64,000 bases of DNA, taken from the NCBI RefSeq assembly GCF_014647235.1, contig NZ_BMOU01000002.1, forward strand, positions 186,417 through 250,416, read 5' to 3'. Numbering within the stretch: position 1 is the stretch's first letter; every line of letters starts with the position of its first letter. The notes beneath the pieces were generated by a model. The model was not told where the DNA came from and did not search any database. It worked only from the letters and a program-made list of their open reading frames with translations. Source of the stretch: Haloarcula pellucida. GTDB lineage: Archaea > Halobacteriota > Halobacteria > Halobacteriales > Haloarculaceae. The position numbers and the translations under genes are program-made. Of the stretch, positions 1 through 9,827 are shown one piece after another.

Positions 1-57
1 ACCCCCGTTTTCACAGCCATCGCCGGGGAGCCACTGCTGTCGGCCCGGGACGACTGA
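1..57 (+). CDS. C-terminal tail of an unidentified protein (partial)
   Basis: Frame 1 is open from the left edge to a TGA at 55-57 and encodes TPVFTAIAGEPLLSARDD. The stop lies 36 nt before atpD on the same strand, so this may be the last codons of the preceding gene of the ATP synthase cluster. Eighteen residues are too few to identify a family, and the ending does not look to me like the A-ATPase B subunit that usually comes before D. Confidence 0.35.
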   Translation, partial: TPVFTAIAGEPLLSARDD

Positions 58-93
58 AAACGGTTAACTGGCTCGGCCCGAAACGGCCCGGTA

Positions 94-786
94 ATGGCGA
101 AGGACGTCAAACCCACCCGGAAGAACTTGATGCAGATAGAGGACCGCATCGAGCTCTCCGAGCGTGGGCACGACACGCTGGAGAAGAAGCGTGACGGCCT
201 CATCATGGAGTTCATGGACATCCTCGACCAGGCACAGGACGTCCGTGACGACCTCGACGACTCGTACGACCGCGCACAGCGTGCCATCAACATGGCCCGT
301 GCGATGGAGGGTGACGTCGCCGTCCGGGGCGCGGCGGCCGCGCTGAAAGAGCACCCCGAACTGACCACCCAGTCGAAGAACATCATGGGCGTCGTCGTGC
401 CACAGATCGACTCGAAGGGCGTCCGTAAGTCCCTCGACGAACGCGGGTACGGCGTGATGGGGACCTCCGCCCGCATCGACGAGGCCGCCGAGGCCTACGA
501 GGAACTGCTGGAGAACATCATCCTCGCGGCCGAGGTCGAGACGGCGATGAAGAAGATGCTCGAAGAGATCGAGACCACCAAGCGCCGTGTCAACGCGCTG
601 GAGTTCAAACTCCTCCCGGACCTTCACGACAACAAGGAGTACATCGAGCAGAAACTCGAAGAGCAAGAGCGCGAGGAGATCTTCCGGATGAAGAAGATCA
701 AGGCAAAGAAAGAGGAAGAGGAAGCCGCACTCGCCGCCGAGGAAGCCGAAGACGAGGAAGTCGAGCCGCTGGCGGCAGACGACTGA
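94..786 (+). CDS. atpD: A-type ATP synthase subunit D
   Basis: A 230-residue protein of the V/A-ATPase D-subunit family, the central stalk that turns inside the A3B3 head and couples proton flow to ATP synthesis at the membrane. The N-terminus has the family's Lys-rich start ([10 protein letters not shown]) followed by a long helical coiled coil; a second helical block (about residues 145-200) would form the other strand of the coil. The last 25 residues are almost all Glu, Asp and Ala, a haloarchaeal acidic tail. The ATG at 94 is chosen because the family motif starts a few residues later. It is probably the last subunit gene of an ATP synthase operon lying to the left. Confidence 0.95.
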   Translation: MAKDVKPTRKNLMQIEDRIELSERGHDTLEKKRDGLIMEFMDILDQAQDVRDDLDDSYDRAQRAINMARAMEGDVAVRGAAAALKEHPELTTQSKNIMGVVVPQIDSKGVRKSLDERGYGVMGTSARIDEAAEAYEELLENIILAAEVETAMKKMLEEIETTKRRVNALEFKLLPDLHDNKEYIEQKLEEQEREEIFRMKKIKAKKEEEEAALAAEEAEDEEVEPLAADD

Positions 787-841
787 CTCGCCGCTCTCTC
801 CCGGCCGGTACGACTATCCACACGCCGTCCGTCTGTTCTCT

Positions 842-1234
842 ATGTCCTGTGCCGAGTGTGGCGGCGAGACGCTCGCCGTTCCGGTTCCCGACGAACTCCG
901 CGAGTACCTCCCCGGTGGCGCTGCGGGTGCGACCATCTGTCGGACCTGTTTAGCGATGGGGCCGACCGAGTCCCCGCCCGAGTCGACCCCCGATCTGACG
1001 GTCCTCGACGACGCGATGCCCAGCGACGCCGCGGCCGCCGTGCCGATGGTGCTGTTGCTCGGTCTGCTGGACTCGCTGGCGTTGCATCGACAGGAGATAA
1101 CGGCGTTGCTCGAACGCGTCGAACGGGCCGGGACGGACCCGCTGCTGGTCGTCGACCGACTGGCCGAGAGCTACGGCGACGACGCGCACGTCGACCTCGC
1201 GCGCCGCCGCCACCAACTCGAACAGCTCCTCTGA
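842..1234 (+). CDS. Small zinc-finger protein (DUF6276-like)
   Basis: A 130-residue acidic protein with two CxxC pairs, Cys3-Ala-Glu-Cys and a second pair near residue 32 (CRTC), which fits one structural zinc site at the N-terminus. The remainder is helical, with a hydrophobic stretch around residues 62-75. It resembles the haloarchaeal DUF6276 family as I recall it, often next to atpD; that assignment is from memory. It follows atpD by 55 nt on the same strand and may be co-transcribed. Its function is unknown. Confidence 0.75.
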   Translation: MSCAECGGETLAVPVPDELREYLPGGAAGATICRTCLAMGPTESPPESTPDLTVLDDAMPSDAAAAVPMVLLLGLLDSLALHRQEITALLERVERAGTDPLLVVDRLAESYGDDAHVDLARRRHQLEQLL

Positions 1235-1401
1235 CAGTCTCCTCACTAGTAAGGGACAACGAGTTAGTAGCGACCGCGGTTGGTTTCGAACGCAGTATCC
1301 GAGCGTGTGTATCCGTTTCCGGACGGATGGCCCCCACTACGCCACCCCGTCCACCTCGTTCCCCACTCTGACCCACCGACCAGCGCCGTGGCCGTCGCGT
1401 C

Positions 1402-2655
1402 TCAGTTCGTGTCGGCACTACTGGACAGGACGGCGACGATGCCGTCGCCACTGACCGACCCCGAGACGGTACCGGTACGCTCGTCGACGGTCACGTTCGA
1501 TAGCCGGGTCCAGTTTCCACCCGTCCACTGCCAGAGTGCGACGCGCCCGTCCGTCTCGCTCACTGCCTGTCGGTCGTAGCCGAGACGGACGTCGGCCGTG
1601 GCGTTGTGTCCCTCGTACGTCTCGATACGGACGCTGTCGCTGACCACCGTCGCGTTCACGGGCGGGGCGGGTGGCGACGACGCCACGGCTATCCGTTCGA
1701 CGCCGCTCGTCCAGTCCACCGTCGTTCGGGCGCTGAGACGGGCGTTCTCGGCGGCGACACCGCCGAACGAACTCTCGCTCAGGTAGGCGCTGCCGGCGTT
1801 GTCCCGAATCGTCACGTCCCGGAGCGTGTCCTCGCTCGCGGGGTTGCTCAGTACGCCGGGACCGAGGTTACCGACCACTGTCGTGTTCTCGACGACGTTC
1901 CGGTAACTGTCGGCGAACTCGATTCCGGGGCCGCCGTTGGCGGTCACGCGCGCGTCGGTCAGTCGGTTCCGGGCGACGGACGTCGAGAAGGAGACGCCCT
2001 CGTCGTCGTTGTCGACCGCGGTGACGCGGCGGAACGTGCCGTTCGTCACCTCCTGTGCGAGATACAGGCCGGTGTCGTCGTTCCCGGCGACGACGAGGTC
2101 CGTGGCGCGGACGTCGGCCGTCTCCCAGAGCAGGACGCCGTCGGACCCACCGCTTGCAGTAACGTTACGGAGCGTCGACCGGTCGGCGTCCAGCAGACGC
2201 ACTCCAACGCGGTTGTCGGCCGCGGTGACGTTCTCCAGCGTCGCCCGTGGACCGTCGCGGGCGAAGACGCCGAGGCCGACGCCGGTCTGCCAGCCACGGA
2301 CGCGCAGGTCTCGGACGGTGACGTTGGACAGTTCGGGACCCCGGCGTCGCTGATCGACCGTCCCGTTGAACACGAGGACGCCGGTGCTGTCGGGCGCTCC
2401 ACTTCCCGTGACGGCGTGGCCGTTCCCGTCGATAGTCACGTCGCCCGACCGGACGTACAGGCACACGCCCGTTTCGGCTGCGAGGTCCCTCGTGAGTTCG
2501 TACCGACCGGGGTCGTCGAGGACTGTACACGACGAAATCGGCGTGCCACCGCCGGGCGACGACTGGGCGAGCGTCGTGCCAGCCAGCACGAGGCCGACGC
2601 ACAGTCCCAGTCCGACCAGCACGGCAGTGTGTGACCCTGCGGCTGTCGTTGACAT
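1402..2655 (-). CDS. Secreted right-handed beta-helix (NosD-like) protein
   Basis: A 417-residue exported protein. Residues 1-30 form a signal peptide with a hydrophobic core (VLVGLGLCVGLVLAG). From about residue 75 to 300 there are repeated units of the type NVTVRDLRV, TLRNVTASG and NVVENTTVV, spaced about 20-24 residues apart, which is the ladder of a right-handed parallel beta-helix (NosD/CASH type). Such folds bind or process carbohydrates or act as surface proteins; no catalytic residues can be named. The C-terminal 80 residues are beta-rich and may form a sandwich domain. Many NxT/NxS sites suggest N-glycosylation in the cell envelope. It is monocistronic with its own promoter. Confidence 0.85.
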   Translation of the reverse strand: MSTTAAGSHTAVLVGLGLCVGLVLAGTTLAQSSPGGGTPISSCTVLDDPGRYELTRDLAAETGVCLYVRSGDVTIDGNGHAVTGSGAPDSTGVLVFNGTVDQRRRGPELSNVTVRDLRVRGWQTGVGLGVFARDGPRATLENVTAADNRVGVRLLDADRSTLRNVTASGGSDGVLLWETADVRATDLVVAGNDDTGLYLAQEVTNGTFRRVTAVDNDDEGVSFSTSVARNRLTDARVTANGGPGIEFADSYRNVVENTTVVGNLGPGVLSNPASEDTLRDVTIRDNAGSAYLSESSFGGVAAENARLSARTTVDWTSGVERIAVASSPPAPPVNATVVSDSVRIETYEGHNATADVRLGYDRQAVSETDGRVALWQWTGGNWTRLSNVTVDERTGTVSGSVSGDGIVAVLSSSADTN

Positions 2656-2678
2656 ACCGCCCGGTTAGCCAGCGACCG

Positions 2679-2690
2679 TATTGTTATCGA
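2679..2690 (-). promoter_or_regulatory. TATA-like promoter of the beta-helix gene
   Basis: On the minus strand an AT-rich box (CGATAACAATACG) is centred about 30 nt before the ATG at 2655, consistent with an archaeal TATA box and a short or absent leader. Confidence 0.5.
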
Positions 2691-2828
2691 GACACCACTC
2701 CGAATAGGCGGGTCTTGGGACCGAGCGGTGGTCCCTACTCGTGACAGTCCGGCCGGTAATCGGTGCTTAGTCGGCCAGAACACAGGTCGACGACGGCAAG
2801 AGCAGGCAGGACTGGCGGCTATCGGGGC

Positions 2829-4085
2829 TTACACGCCCGTCGAGTATCGCAAGAGGCCCGCGACGCCGCCGAAGGCGGTCAGGAGCTGTTCGCCCTTCTC
2901 GAAGTCGGTCGAGATGAACATCGTCTCGGTCCCGCGCTGTTCGGCCAGTTCCATCAGGTGGTCGATGGCGTCTTCGCGCTCGCCCGCTTCGGCGTCGACA
3001 GTGGCCGAACATCGCGTACACTCGTGGTCGGACGTGGTCTTGCTGCTGTCTATGAGGTCGTACTCGTCGTGGCCGTTCTCGCAGGTGTAGGCGACGACGT
3101 CCTTCCGGAGGTCCTCGGAGATGAGGAGCGTCTCGACGGCGCCCATGTTGAGGTTCTGCCGGGTCTGATCGAACCCGTAGGTGGCCTTATCGCCGTCGTG
3201 GAGTTGCTTGAAGAACTCCTCCATGACCTGCTTGTCCTCCAGCATCTCGTGTTGGGCCAGCACCTCGTCGGCGGCGTCGACGAGGTCGTAGAGGCCGGAC
3301 TCGTCGGTGTAGGCCACGTCGAACTTCCCCAGCACCATGTCCTGGAGTTCGTGGTGGAGGTAGTCACCGTCGAGGAACTCGTCTTTCGTCGGCGAGGGGC
3401 CGCCCACGAGGACGCCGTCCATCTCGTGGCGGTCGGGGACGAACAGTTCGTTCGCCATCCCCGCCACCTCCTGGTAGAAATTGTCGATGGCTTCCAACCG
3501 GAGTCGAGCGAATCGCTGGGCGGACTGGCCACCTTTTCGCTGCTTGCCCGGCACCAGCGACGAGGCGGACTTGACGGGTTCGACGCGCTTGCCCTTGAGC
3601 CACCCGACGTTGGCCTCGCGCCGGTCCAGCACGACGAGGCCGAACAGGCCCTTGTCGGCCAGCATCTCCTCTAGTGGCCCGGTGAGGAAGTTCGAGTCAC
3701 AGTGATAGCGGAACGACTGGATTGGGTCCGGCGGACTCTCTAGCACCTTCGTCACCATGTCGGTGCGGCCGCCCCCGGTATCGATGGCACCGGAGAACAG
3801 CACCATCCCGTTCTCCGGCGCCGTGTCGTAGTAGCGCAGGCGGTCCTTGATAGAGGTCAAGGCGTCCTGCACCGCGGTGCGGGTGTCCTTCGACTTGATG
3901 TTCGAGGCCTCGGAGTGCTCTTGGGTGACGTGGGCGACGACGTCGCTCAGCAGCTTGTCCTCGGGAACGTAGATAGAGACGAGCTGTGTTCCTGACCCCT
4001 GATACCCCTTGAGCTCCTCGATTACCTTCCGGAACTCGTACTTCTGTTTGTCCGACTGCTCCTGTCCTTCCTGCTGCTCGCTCAT
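2829..4085 (-). CDS. prf1: Peptide chain release factor aRF1
   Basis: A 418-residue archaeal/eukaryotic class I release factor that recognises all three stop codons on the ribosome and triggers release of the finished peptide. Residues 62-65 are NIKS, the stop-codon recognition loop of domain 1, and residues 185-187 are GGQ (KGGQSAQRFARLR), the catalytic loop of domain 2 that reaches the peptidyl transferase centre. Domain 3 near the C-terminus carries Cys and His pairs (CENGH, HECTRC), a small zinc-like element. The length is normal for archaeal aRF1 (about 410-420). It is divergent from minD with 154 nt between. Confidence 0.98.
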   Translation of the reverse strand: MSEQQEGQEQSDKQKYEFRKVIEELKGYQGSGTQLVSIYVPEDKLLSDVVAHVTQEHSEASNIKSKDTRTAVQDALTSIKDRLRYYDTAPENGMVLFSGAIDTGGGRTDMVTKVLESPPDPIQSFRYHCDSNFLTGPLEEMLADKGLFGLVVLDRREANVGWLKGKRVEPVKSASSLVPGKQRKGGQSAQRFARLRLEAIDNFYQEVAGMANELFVPDRHEMDGVLVGGPSPTKDEFLDGDYLHHELQDMVLGKFDVAYTDESGLYDLVDAADEVLAQHEMLEDKQVMEEFFKQLHDGDKATYGFDQTRQNLNMGAVETLLISEDLRKDVVAYTCENGHDEYDLIDSSKTTSDHECTRCSATVDAEAGEREDAIDHLMELAEQRGTETMFISTDFEKGEQLLTAFGGVAGLLRYSTGV

Positions 4086-4200
4086 TACACTGTTTTCGCC
4101 GACGTTGCGTAAGAACCTGTTGACAGCGAGAGCTACGGTCGACGGAGCCTCGCCACTCTGCCCGACTCACCCATGACACACGGAGACAGGGACAGCCGGG

Positions 4201-4210
4201 TTTATATAAC
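4201..4210 (+). promoter_or_regulatory. TATA box of minD
   Basis: TTTATATAAC, a near-consensus haloarchaeal TATA box, lies 30-39 nt before the minD ATG at 4240, predicting a leader of only a few nucleotides. Confidence 0.7.
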
Positions 4211-4239
4211 TCCCCGTACAGAGGACACACAACCAGATT

Positions 4240-5058
4240 ATGGCGGGGTACGTGTGTACGATTGCGGGCGGGAAAGGCGGGGTCGGGAAGACGACGACCG
4301 CGGTCAACGTCGGCGCTGGCTTACAGGAACTCGGGTACGACGTGGCCGTCGTCGACGCTGACCTCGGGATGGCTAACCTCGGTGCGATGCTGTCTGTCGA
4401 ACCCGAAAAGAGCCTCCACGAGATTCTGGCGGGCAACGCCGCGGTCAGCGAGGCGCTCACCGACGCCGCGGGCGGCCTGACGGTCATCCCCGGTGAGCAG
4501 TCCTTAGAGGCCTTCGCCGATGCGGACCCGGCGAAGCTCCGGAAGGTCATCAAGACGTTGCGCAACGCCTACGACGTGGTCCTCATCGACACCGGTGCGG
4601 GCCTGAGCCACGAGGTGGCGGTCCCGCTGGGGCTGGCCGACGGCATCGTCCTCGTGACCACGCCGGACGACGTCGCCGTCGGTGATACGGTCAAGACTGC
4701 GGAACTGGCCGAGCGCATCGACGGCGAGGTCATCGGCGCCATCATCAACCGCGTCACCCGCCACACCGACGTCGCCGATATCGCCGACCGGTTTGCGTTC
4801 CCGTTGCTCGCCGTCGTCCCCGACGACCCGCAGGCGACGACGGACGAACCGCTGGTGCTCAACCGGCCAGAGAGCCCCGCCGCCGACGCCTACCTCCGCC
4901 TGACCGACGCGCTCGAAGGCCTCTTTTTCGAGGGTGCGACCGTCGAGGAGGACGTCGACACCATCGTCGACGACAGTTGGTTCGTCGACGAGGAGGAGGT
5001 CACAGATGCGGACGCGGACGAAGAGGAGTCCGGCGGCGTCTTCGGCCTGTTCAACTAG
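4240..5058 (+). CDS. minD: MinD/ParA-family P-loop ATPase
   Basis: A 272-residue MinD-type ATPase. Residues 12-19 form a deviant Walker A motif (KGGVGKTT), with switch regions at VVDADLGMANLG and VLIDTGAG. MinD-family proteins dimerise on ATP and position partners on membranes or on DNA; haloarchaea have several, and at least one controls placement of archaella and chemosensory arrays. After the ATPase core (about residue 225) comes an acidic linker and a short hydrophobic end (VFGLFN), which may be a membrane-targeting tail. No MinC or ParB gene is adjacent. Which cellular structure it positions cannot be read from sequence. Confidence 0.9.
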   Translation: MAGYVCTIAGGKGGVGKTTTAVNVGAGLQELGYDVAVVDADLGMANLGAMLSVEPEKSLHEILAGNAAVSEALTDAAGGLTVIPGEQSLEAFADADPAKLRKVIKTLRNAYDVVLIDTGAGLSHEVAVPLGLADGIVLVTTPDDVAVGDTVKTAELAERIDGEVIGAIINRVTRHTDVADIADRFAFPLLAVVPDDPQATTDEPLVLNRPESPAADAYLRLTDALEGLFFEGATVEEDVDTIVDDSWFVDEEEVTDADADEEESGGVFGLFN

Positions 5059-5084
5059 GGTTTCTGATCGGTTTCGACCCCGCC

Positions 5085-6821
5085 TCACATCGAGGTCGGT
5101 GCCGCGACACCGACGGCATCGAGGGCGTTCGCGACCGTGTGGCGCGTGCTGGCGACGAGCGCAAGCCGTGCTGCGCGGGTCTCCTCGTCGGCGTCGAGTA
5201 CCGGACACTCCCGGTAGAACGCGTTGAACGTCTCGGCGAGGTCACGGGTGTACGTGGCGACGGTGTGGGGTTGGAGGTCCTCGGCGGCTTCGTCGATGAC
5301 CGCCGGGAACCGAGCGATGACCCGCAGGAGGGCTCGTTCTTCCGGTTCGTCGAGGTGGTCGAACGAGGCCGTCCGTTCGTCGGCGCCGGTCTCGTCTAGA
5401 ATCCCACAGCAGCGGGCGTGGATGTACTGGACGTAGGGGGCGGACTGGGCCTCGAAGTCCAGCGCGCGGTCCCACTCGAAGGTGATACCCTTCGTCGGCT
5501 GTTTCGAGACGATGTCATAGCGGACCGCGCCGATGCCGACCTGATGGGCGATGCGTTCGATATCGTCCTCGTCCAGTTCGCCACGACTCCGGTCGTCGAG
5601 CCGCGATTCGACCTCCTCGCGGGCCCGGGCGATGGCCTCGTCGAGCAGGTCGTCTAAATCGATGCCGGTTCCCTCCCGGGTACTCATCCCGCCTTCGGGG
5701 AGGTTGACCCACGAGTAGAACACCTGCCGGAGCTGGTCGGTGTCGTTGCCCAGCAGTTCGAGGGCAGCCGAAAGCTGGTCGGCCTGCAGTTTGTGGTCCT
5801 CGCCCAGCACCGTGACGGCGCGGTCGTAGTTGTCGAACTTCCACTCGTGATGGGCGAGGTCACGGGTGGTGTACAGAGACGTGTCGTCAGAGCGGAGAAA
5901 GACGAGGTTCTTCTCGAAGTCGGGGAGGTCGAGTTGCCACGCGTCCTCCTCGTAGACGGCGCAGTCGAGTTCTTTCAGGCGGTCGACCAACTCGTCGGTG
6001 CTGCCGTCGCGCATGAACCGCGTCTCTTTGACGAACTCGTCGAACTCGGCGGGGAGGCGGCCGAGCGTCGTCTGCATCCCGCCCAGCACGGTGTCGACGA
6101 CTTCGGCGACGCGCTCGTACGTCGTCTCGTCGCCCGCCTCGAGACCCTGCAGGATGGCCTGTATCTCGGCCTCTGCCGTCTCTACCTCGTCCGGATCGCC
6201 GTCTTCGAGGAACGAGTTGCCCTTCCGGTAGTAGCGGACCATCTCGTACTCGGGGGAGTCACGCTCGGGTTCGGGGAGATCGGACTCGTCGAACGTCTCG
6301 TAGGCCCACGTGAACACCGCTATCTGTCGGCCGGCGTCGTTGACGTAGTAGTGCCGGTCGACGTCGTAGCCGGCGTAATCCAGCACGCGAGCGACGGCGT
6401 CGCCGATGATGGGGTTCCGGGCCCGGCCGACGTGGACGGGGCCGGTCGGGTTCGCGGAGGTGTGTTCGACGACGACGCTCGTCTCGCGGTCCGGGAGGCG
6501 ACCGAAGTCGTCGTCCGTCGCCGCATCGAGCGTCTCCGCGAAGTAGGCGTCGCTCGGGAGGAAGTTAACGTACGGCCCCTGTGTCGTGACCGCGCTGACG
6601 TACGTCAGCGAGCCGACGTCGATGGCGTCGGCGACGTCGGCCGCGACTTTCGGCGGCGGCGCACCGATCTCACCGGCGAGGCGGAACGCCGCGCTCGAAG
6701 CGAGGACGGCGTCGACGTCTTCCGGGGGCTCCTCGACACCGAGGTCCGCCGTCGGGAGGTCGAGCGTCTCCAGTGCGGTTTCGAGGGCGTCCTCGACCTC
6801 CGCACGCATCTGTAGAAACAT
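5085..6821 (-). CDS. argS: Arginyl-tRNA synthetase
   Basis: A 578-residue class I arginyl-tRNA synthetase, which charges tRNA-Arg in the cytoplasm. The N-terminal additional domain (about residues 1-110) is followed by the catalytic core with the HIGH-type signature HVGR at 130-133 ([14 protein letters not shown]) and a KMSKS-equivalent stretch [10 protein letters not shown]. The C-terminal helical anticodon-binding domain ends in a typical ALxxxGVxAPTSM. A second ATG six codons in (6806) is also possible; the upstream one gives the usual length. Convergent with minD, 26 nt apart. Confidence 0.97.
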   Translation of the reverse strand: MFLQMRAEVEDALETALETLDLPTADLGVEEPPEDVDAVLASSAAFRLAGEIGAPPPKVAADVADAIDVGSLTYVSAVTTQGPYVNFLPSDAYFAETLDAATDDDFGRLPDRETSVVVEHTSANPTGPVHVGRARNPIIGDAVARVLDYAGYDVDRHYYVNDAGRQIAVFTWAYETFDESDLPEPERDSPEYEMVRYYRKGNSFLEDGDPDEVETAEAEIQAILQGLEAGDETTYERVAEVVDTVLGGMQTTLGRLPAEFDEFVKETRFMRDGSTDELVDRLKELDCAVYEEDAWQLDLPDFEKNLVFLRSDDTSLYTTRDLAHHEWKFDNYDRAVTVLGEDHKLQADQLSAALELLGNDTDQLRQVFYSWVNLPEGGMSTREGTGIDLDDLLDEAIARAREEVESRLDDRSRGELDEDDIERIAHQVGIGAVRYDIVSKQPTKGITFEWDRALDFEAQSAPYVQYIHARCCGILDETGADERTASFDHLDEPEERALLRVIARFPAVIDEAAEDLQPHTVATYTRDLAETFNAFYRECPVLDADEETRAARLALVASTRHTVANALDAVGVAAPTSM

Positions 6822-6910
6822 ATCGGGTGTATCGGAGGGGCCGATTTAGCCTTAACGAAGCGGAGGCGGTGCGGTTCAGCGGCCGACAGCGGACGCCGTG
6901 GGCGCCCGCG

Positions 6911-8674
6911 TCAGCCCAGTAACTGCGGTGCGGCGATGATGAACACGAGGCTGCCGATCATCGCGAGCGAGATGCCCAGCGTGGTCGTCGTCACGATCCG
7001 CCGCCGGTTCGAAATCGGAAGGCGGGAGACGACCGACTCCGAGCAGACGCGCAGGATGTGCCCGCCGTCGAGCGGATACGTGGGGACGAGGTTGAACTGG
7101 CCGGCGACGAGGTTTATCCACCCTGTCCAGAACAGGAGGTTCGCAAGCAGGAACACGCCCTCGGTGCCCAGAACGCTCAGCGGGCCGGAGACGGTAAAGA
7201 AGTTCGTCGCGATACCGGTAAAGCCCGCGAAGTTGTACTGGAAGCCCAGTGCAGCGGTCGCAAAGGGCAGGGCGATGGACGCGCCGACGAGTTGGGGGAA
7301 CGAGAGCGAGTCGAACCGGGTCTCTTCGGCCGGGTTCCCACCGATGAGTGCGAGGAAGGTGTTCGCGGGGTAGGCCTGAATTCCGAAGTCGTTGCTGGTA
7401 AAGCCGCTCGTCCCCCGGGCGACGTACTGGACGCCGATGCCGGGGTCTAAGTCGCTGCGCTCCGTGAGCGTGATCTCGTAGACCTGCCGTTCGCCGCCTG
7501 CGTAGCCGGTGATGCGAACCTGCTCGCCGGGTTCGGACCCCGAGAGCGAGCGGAAGACGGCGCTGGCGTTGGGCGTCCGCTGGCCGTCGACGCTGGTGAT
7601 GTAGAGCGGCTGGTCGGTCGGTGCGCCCTCGGCGGCGAGCGGCCCGTCGTCAGAGACGACCGCGTACCCGCCGACCGGCGTCGTGACCGTCTCGCCGTCG
7701 TCGAGCGTGAACGTCGCGACGCTCCGGTTCTCGGTCGCCGCCCGGAACTGCGTCGTCGTCCTGACTTCCGTGCCGTTGACCGCGACTATCGTCTGGTTGA
7801 TGCCGAGGGGGCTCCCTTCGACGGCGCTGTTTACCACCACCGACCGGGTGACTGTTCTGGTCTCGCCGTTTCGCAGTCCGACGTCGACCGTTCCGCCGGC
7901 GTCTTCGAGCCGCCGATCCAGGTCGCTGCTGTTCGCGACCGGTTGGCCGTCGACGGTCGTGATGACGGCACCGCTGTCGATGCCGGCCTCGTCGGCCGGC
8001 GACTGGGGGAGCGTCCCGCCGATGGGGACGCCACCGACGACGGAGATTGCGCCGACGACGGGACCGAACAACAGCGCCAGACAGAGGAGGGCCACGGCGA
8101 AGTTGTTCGTCACGCCGGCGACGTACATCCGCGCCTGCGCCCCGCGGTCAGCCGTCTGGACGTCCTCTTCGTCAGGTTCGACGAACGCACCTAGCGGGAC
8201 GAGCGCGATCGTCGCGATGCCCATCGACTCGATGTCGATGTCGCCGACCCGACACAGCAGGCCGTGGCCGCCCTCGTGGACGACCAGCGTGATGACGAAG
8301 CCAGCGAGTATCTCCGGGGCGACCGACAGGGGGAGAAAGTCGTTGACGCCCGGGATGACGAGGACGTTTCGGGGTTCGGTGAGTTGTGAGGGCTGTGGGT
8401 TGACCACGGCTTGATACGCACCGAGGACGACCAGCAGGAACGACCCGACCATCACGACCAGCGCGACGCCGAACCCGAGGTTGGTCCAGGCCCGCCAGAA
8501 CCGTTTGGGTCTGGCCAGTCGCTCTAAGAGGATCTTCCCACTCTGTGTGTGAATCGTCGTTATCGGACCGCTAAAGCGGATGAAATCGGGAACCACACCG
8601 CGGGCCTTCAGTGCCATCGCAACCAGCGTGTAGGCGACGACGCCGACGAGGACCCACGTGAGCGTACTCACCAT
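6911..8674 (-). CDS. Membrane-embedded M50 site-2 protease with PDZ domains
   Basis: A 587-residue intramembrane zinc protease. The active-site motif HEGGH is at residues 133-137, and the third zinc ligand lies in YPLDGGHIL near the C-terminus. Between them is a long insert with two PDZ-like segments containing the GITTVDGQPV and INQTIVAVNGTEV signatures, so substrate access is probably gated by PDZ binding as in RseP-type proteases. Multiple hydrophobic helices surround both motifs. The ATG at 8674 (MVSTLTWVLVG) is chosen because the first helix starts there; the frame stays open upstream but has no coding character. Substrates in haloarchaea are unknown; regulated release of membrane-bound regulators is the usual role. 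Confidence 0.92.
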   Translation of the reverse strand: MVSTLTWVLVGVVAYTLVAMALKARGVVPDFIRFSGPITTIHTQSGKILLERLARPKRFWRAWTNLGFGVALVVMVGSFLLVVLGAYQAVVNPQPSQLTEPRNVLVIPGVNDFLPLSVAPEILAGFVITLVVHEGGHGLLCRVGDIDIESMGIATIALVPLGAFVEPDEEDVQTADRGAQARMYVAGVTNNFAVALLCLALLFGPVVGAISVVGGVPIGGTLPQSPADEAGIDSGAVITTVDGQPVANSSDLDRRLEDAGGTVDVGLRNGETRTVTRSVVVNSAVEGSPLGINQTIVAVNGTEVRTTTQFRAATENRSVATFTLDDGETVTTPVGGYAVVSDDGPLAAEGAPTDQPLYITSVDGQRTPNASAVFRSLSGSEPGEQVRITGYAGGERQVYEITLTERSDLDPGIGVQYVARGTSGFTSNDFGIQAYPANTFLALIGGNPAEETRFDSLSFPQLVGASIALPFATAALGFQYNFAGFTGIATNFFTVSGPLSVLGTEGVFLLANLLFWTGWINLVAGQFNLVPTYPLDGGHILRVCSESVVSRLPISNRRRIVTTTTLGISLAMIGSLVFIIAAPQLLG

Positions 8675-8792
8675 GTACCGGAACGTGGGGCCAGCAAAGC
8701 AAGAGGGTTCGGGTTCGGCCGCTTTCACTCGGGACATCGCGCTCGTCTGCGGCGACCGCCTGACCCCGAAAACGGCTATGAAAAACGCGCTC

Positions 8793-8806
8793 ACTCGCTT
8801 CGCTCG
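8793..8806 (+). repeat. Copy 1 of intergenic motif ACTCRCTKCGYTCG
   Basis: ACTCGCTTCGCTCG in the space between the methyltransferase and the site-2 protease. Related 14-mers occur at 17944-17957 and, on the other strand, at 57793-57806, each in a non-coding gap. Confidence 0.45.
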
Positions 8807-8856
8807 CGCCGGATGCTCGGACAGAGAACGTACACAACACGACTGTGAGCGTCGTG

Positions 8857-9528
8857 CTATCGCTGAACGAAAATAAAGGGTCGGTCGGCGACCCACTCTG
8901 CGGCGTCTATTTCGGAGCGAATCGATTCCTGAAGCCGGTCCGTCTCCGCAGCGGCGTACGAGAACCCGTTCGACTGGAACTTCTCGATCCAGTACTCTCG
9001 TGGTGCTTCGTTTACGTGATGGGTCCCGCGGTGCCCGGGTGGGGCGGCAGTGAAGACCACGCGCGGCGCCGCTGCCGTGACGGTCTCGACGAGGGTGTCG
9101 GCGAAGCGCGACGGGATGTGTTCGGCGGTCTCGATACACAGCGCCAGATCGTACCGGTCCTCGAACTCCAGCGGCTCGCGGAGGTCGTGGATAGTGAGCG
9201 CGTCGGCCGGTATCTCGGCGTGGTCTCGGGCTTGTGAACAGCCTTCGACGCCGTGGACTGTGGCGCCATGGGCCTGAAACCCAGTCAGGTACCGGCCGAG
9301 TCCACACCCGAGGTCTATCACGGAGTCAGGCTCGTATGCCTCGTACAGGACGTCGGCGACAGCGTGGGCTTCCTCGGTCGGCGTGTTGGAGACCAAGCGA
9401 AGCCAGCGGTCGCCAAAGCCGTAGATAACGTCGGGCGTGGCAATGCCGAGTTTGTCAGCCTTGGCAAGCGTCCATTTGCCGAGTGTGGTGATGAACGAGC
9501 GCACGCTATGACGTTCGAATCGACGCAT
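8857..9528 (-). CDS. Class I SAM-dependent methyltransferase
   Basis: A 223-residue Rossmann-fold methyltransferase. Motif I is VIDLGCGLGRY at residues 70-80, followed by the acidic residue of motif II (VHGVEG) and a motif IV-like stretch YDLALCIETAEHI, as in methyltransferase types 11 and 25 acting on small molecules. About 60 residues come before motif I and could help in substrate choice. The substrate cannot be told. It is a single gene, upstream of the site-2 protease on the same strand with a 182 nt gap. Confidence 0.85.
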   Translation of the reverse strand: MRRFERHSVRSFITTLGKWTLAKADKLGIATPDVIYGFGDRWLRLVSNTPTEEAHAVADVLYEAYEPDSVIDLGCGLGRYLTGFQAHGATVHGVEGCSQARDHAEIPADALTIHDLREPLEFEDRYDLALCIETAEHIPSRFADTLVETVTAAAPRVVFTAAPPGHRGTHHVNEAPREYWIEKFQSNGFSYAAAETDRLQESIRSEIDAAEWVADRPFIFVQR

Positions 9529-9827
9529 ATCACTATACGTCGCTTACCCGATGTCGTCCGCCTCGATTCAACAGACGGCGGTGGGGAAAGGTCGTCACTC
9601 GGCGGTCGCCCGTAACCGTAAGCGTCTCTTTATCAGTTGTCGAGTTTTTTAAGAGCGGGTTTTGACGACCCTGCCTGCTTGTCGCGTTCATCGTCCTCGG
9701 GAAACTGTCCCTCTCGATCTATCGATGGTCGCTCCATGCAGCAAGCCGTCGAGAATGTCGCCGCTCAGTTGTCAATACCTCGGGGAGCGAACCGAGCAGG
9801 CAGTGAGCGAGGTGGTTGGGGAGGAAG

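Noticed and set aside
8675-9307. Upstream extension of the site-2 protease frame by 211 codons
   Set aside because: It runs through the gap and the methyltransferase gene on the same strand in another frame, is Arg/Pro/Ser-rich like a shadow, and the true membrane helix starts right after the ATG at 8674.
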